Shown in pieces: positions 1 to 6,081 of a DNA stretch of 7,540 nucleotides (position 1 is its first letter; every line of letters starts with the position of its first letter). The position numbers and the translations under genes are program-made. This stretch comes from an uncultured bacterium. GTDB lineage: Bacteria; Bacillota; Clostridia; Lachnospirales; Lachnospiraceae. The DNA is taken from contig CALFUE010000172.1 of the NCBI GenBank assembly GCA_937916345.1, positions 1-7,540 of the forward strand. Direction: 5' to 3'. The notes under the pieces are model-generated. The model made no database searches and was not told where the DNA came from. It saw nothing but the letters and a program-made list of their open reading frames with translations.

Positions 1-145
1 TAAAACCCGGATTCCAGGCAAAGGCCTCCCTGACCTTTTCCATATTCTCCCTGATACCCTTTTCATCATAAATATGAAAGGGTGTGGGATAGGTCTTTAC
101 AATCTCCGATATCTTTTCTTTTGTTACAAAAGGCATTTTTTTCAT
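1..145 (-). CDS. lysA: Diaminopimelate decarboxylase-like protein, N-terminal fragment (cut by window edge)
   Basis: About 48 N-terminal residues are visible, beginning MKKMPFVTKEKISEIV and continuing through TYPTPFHIYDEKGIREN to AFAWNPGF. The 'PTPFHIYDEKGIREN' stretch is typical of the start of PLP-dependent diaminopimelate decarboxylases, which make lysine from meso-diaminopimelate in the cytoplasm; the following barrel and the PLP lysine lie outside the window. The ATG at 143-145 was chosen because a good ribosome binding site (GAGGAAGG) lies upstream and overlaps the mgtE stop codon; a second in-frame ATG is at 134-136. It lies 16 bp behind mgtE on the same strand with no terminator or promoter visible between them, so co-transcription is likely. 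The call rests on N-terminal similarity only; another group IV decarboxylase is possible. Confidence 0.72.
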   Translation of the reverse strand, partial: MKKMPFVTKEKISEIVKTYPTPFHIYDEKGIRENMEKVREAFAWNPGF

Positions 146-161
146 CTCTGTATTTCCTTCC

Positions 162-1619
162 TCAGATACCTGTCATATGAAACGCATTTATCAGTAATAT
201 CCATGCCAAACCATAGTAGGTGATTACCGCCACAAGGTCGTTTATAGTGGTGATAAGGGGACCTGATGCCACAGCGGGATCAACCTTTATCTTGTGGAAA
301 AACAGGGGGATGAGCGTACCCACCATGCTCGATATCACCATTGCGAGTAAGAGCGCGATACCGATGCAACCCGAGACGAGAAATGCAACCTCAGCGCTCC
401 TTCCCATAAATATCATCACGAAGCAACCCACTACTCCAAAAGACATGATGCCTAATATCAAACCGTTGCAAAAGCCGACTCGAAGCTCTTTCAGCAAAAG
501 CCTTCCCATCTGGGCAGCAGTGAGATTCCCGTCTGTCAGGACACGGATCGTGACAGCCAGAGACTGCGTTCCCACATTTCCCGACATATCCAGCACCATA
601 GACTGGAAGCATACGATCAGAGCCAGCGACTGTACCACGGACTCAAAGCACCCTATGACGGATGATACAAGAAACCCCAGAATCATCAGGGTGATCAGCC
701 ACGGAAGCCTCTTTTTCATACTTTCGACGAGAGGCTCCTCCAGCTCTTCCTCCGCCACCAAACCTGCCAGTCGGGCGTAGTCTTCACCAAACTCATCATC
801 CACGATCTCTACGATGTCAAAAGCGGTGATGATACCGAGAACATGCTTCGTATTGTCCAGCACGGGAATGGAATCCTCGGAGTAATCCTTCAGCTCTTCG
901 ATACAGTCAGAGATCGACTCATGGTCATACACGTAGGGATATGATGTGACTATGATATTATCCAGCTCGCTCCCGGCCCTGGCTCTGATCAGATCGTTCA
1001 GATCGATGGCGCCGTAGAAGGTTCCGTCCTCATTTACCACATACAGGGTGGATATATTGTCATTGTTTTCGGCCTGGCTGACAAGCTCCTTCATGGCCTG
1101 CTTTATGGAGAGCGTCTTGTTTATCAACACGAAGTTTGTTGTCATCCGGCTTCCGATCTCGTCATCGTCATAAGATGAGATCAGGTCGATGTCTTTTTTT
1201 GCCTCTTCATCGATAAGCTTTTCGACCTCTGCACGGCGCTCATCATCCATCTCATCGAGAAGATCAATAGCGTCGTCGGCATCCATTTCCTCCAGAATAT
1301 CAGCGGCCTTTTCATTACCAAGCAGATCCAGGTATCTGCTCATATCATCCAAATACGCGAATACCTCTGCCGCCCTGTCGGCGCCGATGGCCATCAAAAG
1401 CTTTCGCTGATCCTTTTCCTCGAGTTTTTCAAGGGCTGCGGCAATATCGTTTTCATGATAATTGTCCAGCTCCTCCCGGAGTGCTTTCAGAGAGAAAGCC
1501 TCCTTTACTATCTCGATCAGTTGCTCCTCATAGCTCTCACGCTCAGGAATCTGCTCGACAGTCTCAGCCTGTTCGGAGGGCATATCACTCATTATCATTC
1601 CTTCTTTTTCGTCTTCCAT
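162..1619 (-). CDS. mgtE: Magnesium transporter MgtE
   Basis: The 485-residue product has the full MgtE order: a helical, acidic N domain (about residues 33-150, rich in Asp/Glu repeats such as EEMDADDAIDLLDEMDD), two CBS domains (about 155-215 and 220-275), a connecting helix, and five hydrophobic membrane segments from about 305 to 480. Family signatures in the membrane part are GNVGTQSLAVTIR (about 347-359) and DPAVASGPLITTIND (447-461); the Asp at 447 is in the position of the conserved pore aspartate. MgtE is a homodimeric Mg2+ channel of the cytoplasmic membrane whose N and CBS domains close the pore when cytosolic Mg2+ is high. The ATG at 1617-1619 is preceded by a strong AAAGGAGGGC site at good spacing. 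A promoter lies at 1678-1707, leaving a leader of only about 50 nt, too short for an M-box (ykoK) riboswitch. The lysA-like gene follows in the same direction. Confidence 0.95.
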   Translation of the reverse strand: MEDEKEGMIMSDMPSEQAETVEQIPERESYEEQLIEIVKEAFSLKALREELDNYHENDIAAALEKLEEKDQRKLLMAIGADRAAEVFAYLDDMSRYLDLLGNEKAADILEEMDADDAIDLLDEMDDERRAEVEKLIDEEAKKDIDLISSYDDDEIGSRMTTNFVLINKTLSIKQAMKELVSQAENNDNISTLYVVNEDGTFYGAIDLNDLIRARAGSELDNIIVTSYPYVYDHESISDCIEELKDYSEDSIPVLDNTKHVLGIITAFDIVEIVDDEFGEDYARLAGLVAEEELEEPLVESMKKRLPWLITLMILGFLVSSVIGCFESVVQSLALIVCFQSMVLDMSGNVGTQSLAVTIRVLTDGNLTAAQMGRLLLKELRVGFCNGLILGIMSFGVVGCFVMIFMGRSAEVAFLVSGCIGIALLLAMVISSMVGTLIPLFFHKIKVDPAVASGPLITTINDLVAVITYYGLAWILLINAFHMTGI

Positions 1620-1677
1620 TATTCAGCCCTCCTTTCAAAAATCATTAAATTCTCTTCAATTACCAACAAGCCGTAAT

Positions 1678-1707
1678 ATTATACCATATCCCCTGAAATC
1701 TAGTCAA
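1678..1707 (-). promoter_or_regulatory. Sigma-70-type promoter for mgtE
   Basis: On the minus strand TTGACT (1702-1707) is followed by an 18-base spacer and a perfect TATAAT (1678-1683). Transcription would begin near 1671, giving a leader of about 50 nt before the mgtE ATG. The palindromic element at 1714-1784 lies directly upstream of the -35 box and could carry a regulator site. Confidence 0.75.
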
Positions 1708-1713
1708 GTGCAA

Positions 1714-1784
1714 GGGTAATCCCGTCGTTATATCACGGTTACCATTCACAGTCGAATTGCGCACTTGCCGCGCAATTACGACCC
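1714..1784. repeat. Compound palindromic element (two adjacent hairpins), probable dispersed repeat
   Basis: The element opens with CAAGGGT and closes with ACCC. It holds two inverted repeats. The first pairs GGTAA..CCGT (1715-1725) with ACGGTTACC (1735-1743). The second pairs GTCGAATTGCGC (1751-1762) with GCGCAATT-A-CGAC (1770-1782), a 12-bp stem with one bulged base and a 7-base loop. A similar core (AATT..GCGC..TTGC..GCGC..AATT framed by GGGT and ACCC) occurs at 6869-6922, which suggests one family of dispersed intergenic elements. It sits between the divergent mgtE and radical SAM genes. No poly-T tract follows either stem, so it is not a simple terminator. Confidence 0.6.
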
Positions 1785-1806
1785 AATTTGAATTGTTGTT
1801 GTATAA

Positions 1807-1835
1807 TTGCCTCAACTGTGATAAAGTTATTTAAT
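1807..1835 (+). promoter_or_regulatory. Possible promoter for the radical SAM operon (ambiguous)
   Basis: TTGCCT (1807-1812), a 17-base spacer and TTTAAT (1830-1835) form a weak sigma-70-like pair. A perfect TATAAT also lies at 1802-1807, but no good -35 box stands 16-18 bases upstream of it; the sequence there is the end of the palindromic element. One of the two probably drives the operon, since nothing else in 1785-1880 looks better. Confidence 0.35.
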
Positions 1836-1884
1836 GTTGAAACGCAGAGCAATCACTTTTCTCCATCAGGTGTTTATATCATGA
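1834..1884 (+). CDS. Possible 16-residue leader peptide overlapping the radical SAM start
   Basis: ATG at 1834 opens a 16-codon frame (MLKRRAITFLHQVFIS) whose TGA stop (1882-1884) overlaps the radical SAM ATG (1881-1883) as ATGA, the usual arrangement for translational coupling. It has no clear ribosome binding site of its own and overlaps one of the candidate -10 boxes, so it may be chance. The radical SAM gene has only a modest site (AGGTG, 1868-1872), which makes coupling attractive. This is inference from arrangement only. Confidence 0.25.
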   Translation: MLKRRAITFLHQVFIS

Positions 1885-3023
1885 ACGATATGTCAGACGC
1901 GTCAGGCGTCGAGATTAAACTTCTCAATCACGCACTCTCCCGCCATATTCCCATAAACGCCGGATTCGAACTCACTCCACTCTGCAATCTGAACTGCGAG
2001 ATGTGCTATGTGAGACTGGATCGAGCGCGTCTTGATACGATCGGAAAACTCCTCACTCCATCACAGTGGCTTGATATCGCAAAAGAGATGAGATCTGCCG
2101 GTACCCTCTTTATTCTATTGACAGGCGGTGAACCCCTCCTGTATCCGGATTTCAAGGAACTCTACGAATCCCTGCAGAAGCTCGGATTCATCCTGACCGT
2201 AAATACCAACGGCACACTTATCGACGAAGACTGGGTCTTGTTTTTTTCAAAGCATAAGCCCAGGCGGATAAACCTGTCTGTCTACGGCAGCAGCGAAAGC
2301 GCCTACGACAGGATGTGCCATTATGCCAAGGGTTTTAAGGCGGCAACCTCTGCCATCAGACTCCTGAAGGAAAACAATGTCGATGTAAGAGTCAGCTCCA
2401 GCGCCACAAAATATAATTCAGACGATCAGATCGGCATACAGGAGCTCTGCAGGAGCCTGAATGTACCTCTCCACACAGATTCCTACATGTATCCCGCCAA
2501 ACGTGAGCGGGACACTACGAATGTCAGATCATCGAGACTCGATCCAGAAGATGCTGCAAAAATATATATATCTGACTTAAAAAACGCCCTGACCCCTGAA
2601 GATTTTTTAAGGACATTAAAAAATCTCGCGGAAAGCGTGGAGGATCGCATGAGCTCCCCTCCTCCCCCCACAAGGATCTGCGGCACACAATGTCTCGCAG
2701 GAAACTGCTCTGTTACCGTGAGCTACAACGGTCTTTTGCGGCCATGTGTGATGCTTGACAACCCCTCTTTTCCTGTCCTTCAGACCGGATTTGAAAGGGC
2801 ATGGAGCGAGATGTGCGACGCCCTTTACGCGATCAGTCTGGATCCCGGGTGCAATTCCTGCGCGTACCGTCCGCTGTGTCATATCTGCGCAGCCTCCGCC
2901 ATCCACGAGGACGGACGCTATGACAGCGTCCCTGCGTATCTGTGCGAAACAGCGGAAAAGACATACGATTTACTGAGAGAGGAATTAAGAAATGCCGGAG
3001 AATATCCAATCACGTATTTTTAG
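1881..3023 (+). CDS. Radical SAM protein with SPASM-like C-terminal cysteine region
   Basis: The 380-residue product has the radical SAM cluster motif CNLNCEMC (Cys35, 39, 42) near its N-terminus and the SAM-binding TGGEP at 81-85, followed by a partial TIM-barrel region. The C-terminus is cysteine-rich: C267, C271, C276, then a Gx4C step (G284-C289), and C324xxC327x5C333xxC336 with C355. This spacing matches SPASM-type auxiliary iron-sulfur cluster domains, common in enzymes that modify ribosomally made peptides (sactipeptide, ranthipeptide, PqqE and mycofactocin types). The exact reaction cannot be read from sequence. The ATG at 1881 was preferred over an upstream in-frame TTG at 1788 because homology-like sequence begins after it and an AGGTG site lies 8 bases upstream. 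The last 32 bases overlap the kinase gene. It probably uses the PqqD-like protein encoded at 5478-5753 for substrate recognition (inferred). Confidence 0.88.
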   Translation: MNDMSDASGVEIKLLNHALSRHIPINAGFELTPLCNLNCEMCYVRLDRARLDTIGKLLTPSQWLDIAKEMRSAGTLFILLTGGEPLLYPDFKELYESLQKLGFILTVNTNGTLIDEDWVLFFSKHKPRRINLSVYGSSESAYDRMCHYAKGFKAATSAIRLLKENNVDVRVSSSATKYNSDDQIGIQELCRSLNVPLHTDSYMYPAKRERDTTNVRSSRLDPEDAAKIYISDLKNALTPEDFLRTLKNLAESVEDRMSSPPPPTRICGTQCLAGNCSVTVSYNGLLRPCVMLDNPSFPVLQTGFERAWSEMCDALYAISLDPGCNSCAYRPLCHICAASAIHEDGRYDSVPAYLCETAEKTYDLLREELRNAGEYPITYF

Positions 3024-3858
3024 GATCGGAGATTTCAGCTTCAGAGTTCTTTCACCTGAAGCGTTAAACTGCCCTGAAAATTTTCTGCTCTTTAAATCAT
3101 CCGATGATACTTATTCATATACATATGAAATTTCGATCTGCGATGTTCTCCCGTCTCCCGAATATAAGCCGGTAACTACAAGGGATGACATAAGAATACT
3201 TAAAAAAGATAATCATGAGGAGCGCCTTCTCATCGCCCGGGGCGACGATACTCCCTACGCCATCTACCGCGAGATATCGGATGACAGAGCTATTATCCGC
3301 ATCAAAAGAAATAAACAGGAACTCTTCTCACTGGATACCGTATTTAATTCCGTCTTTGCCCTCGAGCGGCATCTGATAGATTACGACGCTCTGCTGCTCC
3401 ACTGCGCATATATAGAGATCAATGATACGGCGGTGCTCTTTTCAGCTCCATCAGGAGTTGGTAAATCCACGCAGGCATCCCTTTGGGAGCAATATAAAAA
3501 AGCAAATATCATAAATGGCGACAGAGCTCTGATACAAAGATCTGATCAGGGTTTCATGGTTCACGGCTTTCCGGTCTGCGGCTCCTCCGAAATTTGCCAC
3601 GCGCGCTCTCTCCCAATCAAAGCCATTGTCATGCTCTCCCAGGCAAAGAGCAACCACTTGAGCCATATATCCCTCATCGCCTCATTCACATCTCTTTACG
3701 GACAGATCACCATAAACAGCTGGGACAGAGGTTTCACGGAAAAGTCGGTCGATATCTTGAACTGCCTGGCAGAAAAAGTCCCCATCTACAAGCTCGACTG
3801 CACCATTTCACAAGAGGCTGTCGATATACTGTATAGCGAGTTATTTTTAAGAGGATGA
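2992..3858 (+). CDS. HprK-like P-loop kinase (PEP-carboxykinase-like fold)
   Basis: The 288-residue product has an N-terminal half without clear motifs and a C-terminal half like the HPr kinase/phosphorylase ATP-binding domain. Visible are a Walker A loop, APSGVGKST (152-160), an acidic NGD step (175-177) where HPr kinases have a catalytic Asp, and HGFPVCGSSE (191-200), which matches the 'GxPxxGs' loop of this family. LPIKAIVML (207-215) is also typical. It lacks the N-terminal domain and regulatory context of genuine HprK and so is unlikely to control carbon catabolite repression. Relatives in lasso peptide clusters phosphorylate the peptide; a peptide or protein substrate is inferred here too. 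The ATG at 2992 lies inside the end of the radical SAM gene, preceded by GAGAGAGG at 9 bases; the peptidase gene begins 3 bases after the stop. The substrate is not known. Confidence 0.82.
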   Translation: MPENIQSRIFRIGDFSFRVLSPEALNCPENFLLFKSSDDTYSYTYEISICDVLPSPEYKPVTTRDDIRILKKDNHEERLLIARGDDTPYAIYREISDDRAIIRIKRNKQELFSLDTVFNSVFALERHLIDYDALLLHCAYIEINDTAVLFSAPSGVGKSTQASLWEQYKKANIINGDRALIQRSDQGFMVHGFPVCGSSEICHARSLPIKAIVMLSQAKSNHLSHISLIASFTSLYGQITINSWDRGFTEKSVDILNCLAEKVPIYKLDCTISQEAVDILYSELFLRG

Positions 3859-3861
3859 GAT

Positions 3862-4299
3862 ATGCTGACCACCCGGGAATACATGGATATAATGAGAGAA
3901 CAGGTAGAGGCGGGAAAAACCGGCTCTTTTCCGGTCAGCGGAAATTCCATGTCCCCTTTTCTGATCCACGGCAGGGATACTGTATATTTTTCAAAGCCCA
4001 CTCGTGCGTTAAAACGCGGCGATATCGTTTTTTTCAGGCGGGACGACGGAAGCTATGTGATGCACCGCATCTACAAAAGAGATACAGACGGATTTTACAT
4101 AATAGGCGACAACCAGACCGAAATGGAAGGTCCTGTCAGAGATGACCGGATCTTTGCCATCGTGACCAGGGCAAAAAGAAAGGGAAAGCTCATCACGCCC
4201 GCTTCCCCCCTGTGGTTTATCTTTGCTCATATATGGATCAATATGATACCCTTCAGGCACGCGGTCATCGATCTGTACACCCGGGTGAACTCAAAGTAA
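3862..4299 (+). CDS. S24/S26 family signal-peptidase-like protein
   Basis: The 145-residue product carries signal peptidase I/LexA-type box motifs: FPVSGNSMSPFL (23-34, nucleophile Ser29), KRGDIVFFR (51-59), YVMHRI (65-70) and IGDNQTEMEG (81-90). The general base position is held by His68, as in ER-type and SipW-type signal peptidases, rather than the Lys of the bacterial type I enzyme. There is no N-terminal membrane anchor; instead a hydrophobic stretch at about 116-130 (SPLWFIFAHIWINMIP) could attach it to the membrane. It starts 3 bases after the kinase stop with AAGAGG as ribosome binding site. In this setting it may cleave a leader peptide or a secreted product (inferred). Its last 9 bases overlap the end of the convergent nucleotidyltransferase gene. 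Confidence 0.85.
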   Translation: MLTTREYMDIMREQVEAGKTGSFPVSGNSMSPFLIHGRDTVYFSKPTRALKRGDIVFFRRDDGSYVMHRIYKRDTDGFYIIGDNQTEMEGPVRDDRIFAIVTRAKRKGKLITPASPLWFIFAHIWINMIPFRHAVIDLYTRVNSK

Positions 4300-5481
4300 C
4301 TTTTTTGACAACCTGCTCCTTTTCCCGGCACTCTTTAATATTCCCGAAACCTTCTGCCCGTTCCGAACCGTCCTGTTATTCCTTAAGAATCTGAAAAAAA
4401 CTATAACATATAGAACAGGGATGGCTATAACAGTCTTAGCCGCCCTCGGGAAATTCAGCTCAACATTATGGTGAAATTCCCTGATGTATGACAATACTCC
4501 CGTTCCCCTTAAATTCACCATCCGGTCATCAGAGGGTTTGCCATTCCGCTCTGCCTCAACTATATCCGCCATCAATTCCGACAGTGTACCATCATCCACA
4601 GGACAGTTAAGCTTCCCTGAAATATCGGTTTTTAGTCCTAGATACTTTTCACACACTCCCGTCACTGCCGCCGCAAACTTTGTTACTCCGGACTCCCGGA
4701 CCAGCTTCAGGAATTTTTCCTTCTCCTCTTCCTCCACATCTCTGTTCCAGAACACGACCCAGTCGCAGAGCAGCTTTAATCCGAAGCCCGTACGCCTGAA
4801 ATCCTGCAGCATGTGGATCAGCAAATGAAAGCTCTCCTTACCGTCCTTCATCACGGGGATATCCGCCCCCATAAAACTGATCCCCATGACATCATCAGCG
4901 CCCAGTCTGAAAACTTCGCGGATATATCTGTTCAGCTTCTCATCGTCAAAGGGCTCCGCAGGCATCATATGGAGTTCTAATATATGATTGGTCGGGGTGG
5001 CATACTCGAAATGATGGACGATATTATATCCTTTGGTAAGGAGCCTGTATCCGGATCGTTTAAGCATATCGTCCGCTCTTTTCATATCATCCGTGTCACA
5101 TAGCAGCAGATCTATATCGGAAGACTTTCGGCTCTCGGGCACGGGATAGAATCTCGCGGCCGACACTCCTTTTAATACGACCACCGGAATATTCGCCCCC
5201 TTAAAAAGCAGAAGCATTTTTCTCAAATCGAAAAAAAAAGCGTAGAATTCCCCGCAGGCCATCTTGTAAGTATCCTTAACAAATTCCTTATCCTCATATG
5301 CCAGATCAGCCGCCATAAGCTTCCCATAGATGATCGGAAGAACCGCCTGGTGATATGAGAGCTCTACTATCTCATGGATATCAATGTCCTCTGCAGGAAT
5401 CAGGTCGGTTTTCTCAAAAAAAGAGAGGGAGTCTGCCATCCATTCAAACAGCTCTCTCTCTTCTGCGCTAAACTCTCTCAT
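4291..5481 (-). CDS. Nucleotidyltransferase family protein (NTP_transf_5-like)
   Basis: The 396-residue product has the features of the uncharacterised nucleotidyltransferase family often found in lasso peptide and other RiPP clusters: PVVVLKGVSAARFYP (99-113), then the metal-binding SDIDLLL (121-127, Asp122 and Asp124), and LELHMM (168-173). The typical order, KG then DxD then ExH, is intact, so it is probably catalytically competent. Members are thought to transfer a nucleotide or sugar-related group, but the reaction here is not known. A hydrophobic stretch near the C-terminus (about 345-362, AIPVLYVIVFF) may touch the membrane. The start ATG at 5479-5481 overlaps the PqqD-like stop as ATGA, so the two are translationally coupled. 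The end overlaps the convergent peptidase gene by 9 bases, with no terminator visible between them. Confidence 0.83.
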   Translation of the reverse strand: MREFSAEERELFEWMADSLSFFEKTDLIPAEDIDIHEIVELSYHQAVLPIIYGKLMAADLAYEDKEFVKDTYKMACGEFYAFFFDLRKMLLLFKGANIPVVVLKGVSAARFYPVPESRKSSDIDLLLCDTDDMKRADDMLKRSGYRLLTKGYNIVHHFEYATPTNHILELHMMPAEPFDDEKLNRYIREVFRLGADDVMGISFMGADIPVMKDGKESFHLLIHMLQDFRRTGFGLKLLCDWVVFWNRDVEEEEKEKFLKLVRESGVTKFAAAVTGVCEKYLGLKTDISGKLNCPVDDGTLSELMADIVEAERNGKPSDDRMVNLRGTGVLSYIREFHHNVELNFPRAAKTVIAIPVLYVIVFFRFLRNNRTVRNGQKVSGILKSAGKRSRLSKKLL

Positions 5482-5753
5482 GCTTCCATCAACACTTTCT
5501 GCATGACAAACTCACCTACGGCGCCTCTGATCTGCTCCTCCATCACTCCATCGGGATCCTCATAGTTCTCTTTTGCAGCGTCAATCACCTCGTCCACTGT
5601 CTTCGGGATAATGAACTGCTTATAAAGGAACAGATAGGTGGAATTGAGGGACACAACCGAATTTTCAAGCTCTCCCACATCTCCGACGGGAATGAGTACG
5701 GCCTCGTCTCCTATCTCACGCAGTATGAAATCCGGACTGACAATATATCTCAT
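5478..5753 (-). CDS. PqqD-like protein (RiPP recognition element)
   Basis: The 91-residue product fits the PqqD fold: an N-terminal beta-rich part (FILREIGDEAVLIPVGD, 9-25), then SVVSLNSTYLFLYKQF (33-48), the conserved step where PqqD-like proteins have 'LN.ta..iw', followed by helices (about 52-90) with the expected DEVID...Y..d pattern. PqqD domains bind leader peptides and deliver them to the modifying enzyme. The ATG at 5751-5753 has GGAGG (5760-5764) at 6 bases. It is the first gene of the minus-strand pair, coupled to the nucleotidyltransferase by an ATGA overlap. No separate promoter fits between its ribosome binding site and the tRNA terminator at 5771, so transcription probably reads through from the tRNA promoter. 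Confidence 0.85.
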   Translation of the reverse strand: MRYIVSPDFILREIGDEAVLIPVGDVGELENSVVSLNSTYLFLYKQFIIPKTVDEVIDAAKENYEDPDGVMEEQIRGAVGEFVMQKVLMEA

Positions 5754-5770
5754 AAATATCCTCCATATCT

Positions 5771-5807
5771 ATCAAAAAAACAGAAAAGCTGCAGAACCTC
5801 TGCAGCT
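5771..5807 (-). terminator. Rho-independent terminator after tRNA-Thr
   Basis: A perfect 9-bp stem (AGCTGCAGA, 5787-5795, with TCTGCAGCT, 5799-5807) with a 3-base loop is followed on the minus strand by TTTCTGTTTTTTT. It ends the tRNA transcript and lies only 6 bases before the pqqD ribosome binding site, so any pqqD transcript starting at the tRNA promoter must read through it. Confidence 0.85.
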
Positions 5808-5810
5808 CCA

Positions 5811-5883
5811 AGCTACTAACCGGGATCGAACCGGTGACCTCATCCTTACCGAGGATGCGCTCTACCTACTGAGCCATAGTAGC
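5811..5883 (-). tRNA. tRNA-Thr (anticodon GGT)
   Basis: The 73-nt cloverleaf is complete on the minus strand: acceptor GCTACTA/TAGTAGC, D arm GCTC/GAGC, anticodon stem CATCC/GGATG with loop TCGGTAA, a 5-base variable loop, T arm ACCGG/CCGGT with TTCGATC, and discriminator T. CCA is not encoded. The anticodon in the loop is GGT, reading ACC and ACT (Thr). Position 33, almost always T, is C here. The gene has its own promoter (5938-5966) and terminator (5771-5807). Confidence 0.95.
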
Positions 5884-5937
5884 AACTATTCAGCAACGCA
5901 ACAAGGGCTCTGCCAAGCCACGCAACCAACACACGAC

Positions 5938-5966
5938 ATTTTACCTATTATCCTCGCCTTTGTCAA
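5938..5966 (-). promoter_or_regulatory. Strong promoter for tRNA-Thr (and possibly pqqD)
   Basis: On the minus strand a consensus TTGACA (5961-5966) stands 17 bases from TAAAAT (5938-5943). The upstream stretch (about 5967-5990) is made of A-tracts like an UP element, as expected for a stable-RNA promoter. Transcription would begin near 5931, about 47 nt before the mature tRNA. Confidence 0.8.
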
Positions 5967-5991
5967 TAGGAATTTTTATTATTTTTATTAC

Positions 5992-6027
5992 TTGACAACT
6001 TTATATTCATCGTAGTAATCTTATACT
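5992..6027 (+). promoter_or_regulatory. Probable promoter of the 131-residue protein gene
   Basis: A consensus TTGACA lies at 5992-5997 and can pair with TAATCT (6016-6021, 18-base spacer). Alternatively TTTATA (6000-6005) pairs with TATACT (6022-6027, 16-base spacer). The -35 box is divergent from that of the tRNA promoter, with about 25 AT-rich bases between them. Which -10 is used cannot be decided by eye. Confidence 0.5.
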
Positions 6028-6081
6028 AATTGTTTGTAATACATTTGAAGAAACTGTTTTTGTTTTTTGGGAGGTTAATCT

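Noticed and set aside
220..780. 186-residue plus-strand open frame opposite mgtE
   Set aside because: It is the antisense shadow of a well-supported MgtE; the product is low-complexity and has no ribosome binding site or domain.
1620..1790. M-box (ykoK) Mg2+ riboswitch upstream of mgtE
   Set aside because: The promoter at 1678-1707 leaves a leader of about 50 nt, too short for the roughly 170-nt M-box, and its conserved elements are not seen.
1788..1880. TTG-start N-terminal extension of the radical SAM protein
   Set aside because: No ribosome binding site precedes it, the added residues (MNCCCIIAST...) are unlike the family, and candidate promoter -10 boxes fall inside it.
2616..2906. Minus-strand frames inside the radical SAM gene
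   Set aside because: Both overlapping antisense frames here are shadows; the plus strand has intact radical SAM and SPASM-type cysteine motifs through the same bases.
5811..5883. Integration site (att) at the tRNA-Thr 3' end
   Set aside because: No integrase gene or direct repeat of the tRNA 3' end is visible in the window; the tRNA is followed directly by its terminator.
5638..6015. 125-residue plus-strand open frame across the tRNA
   Set aside because: It runs through the antisense of the pqqD-like gene, the tRNA terminator and the tRNA; it has no ribosome binding site and cannot be a real gene.
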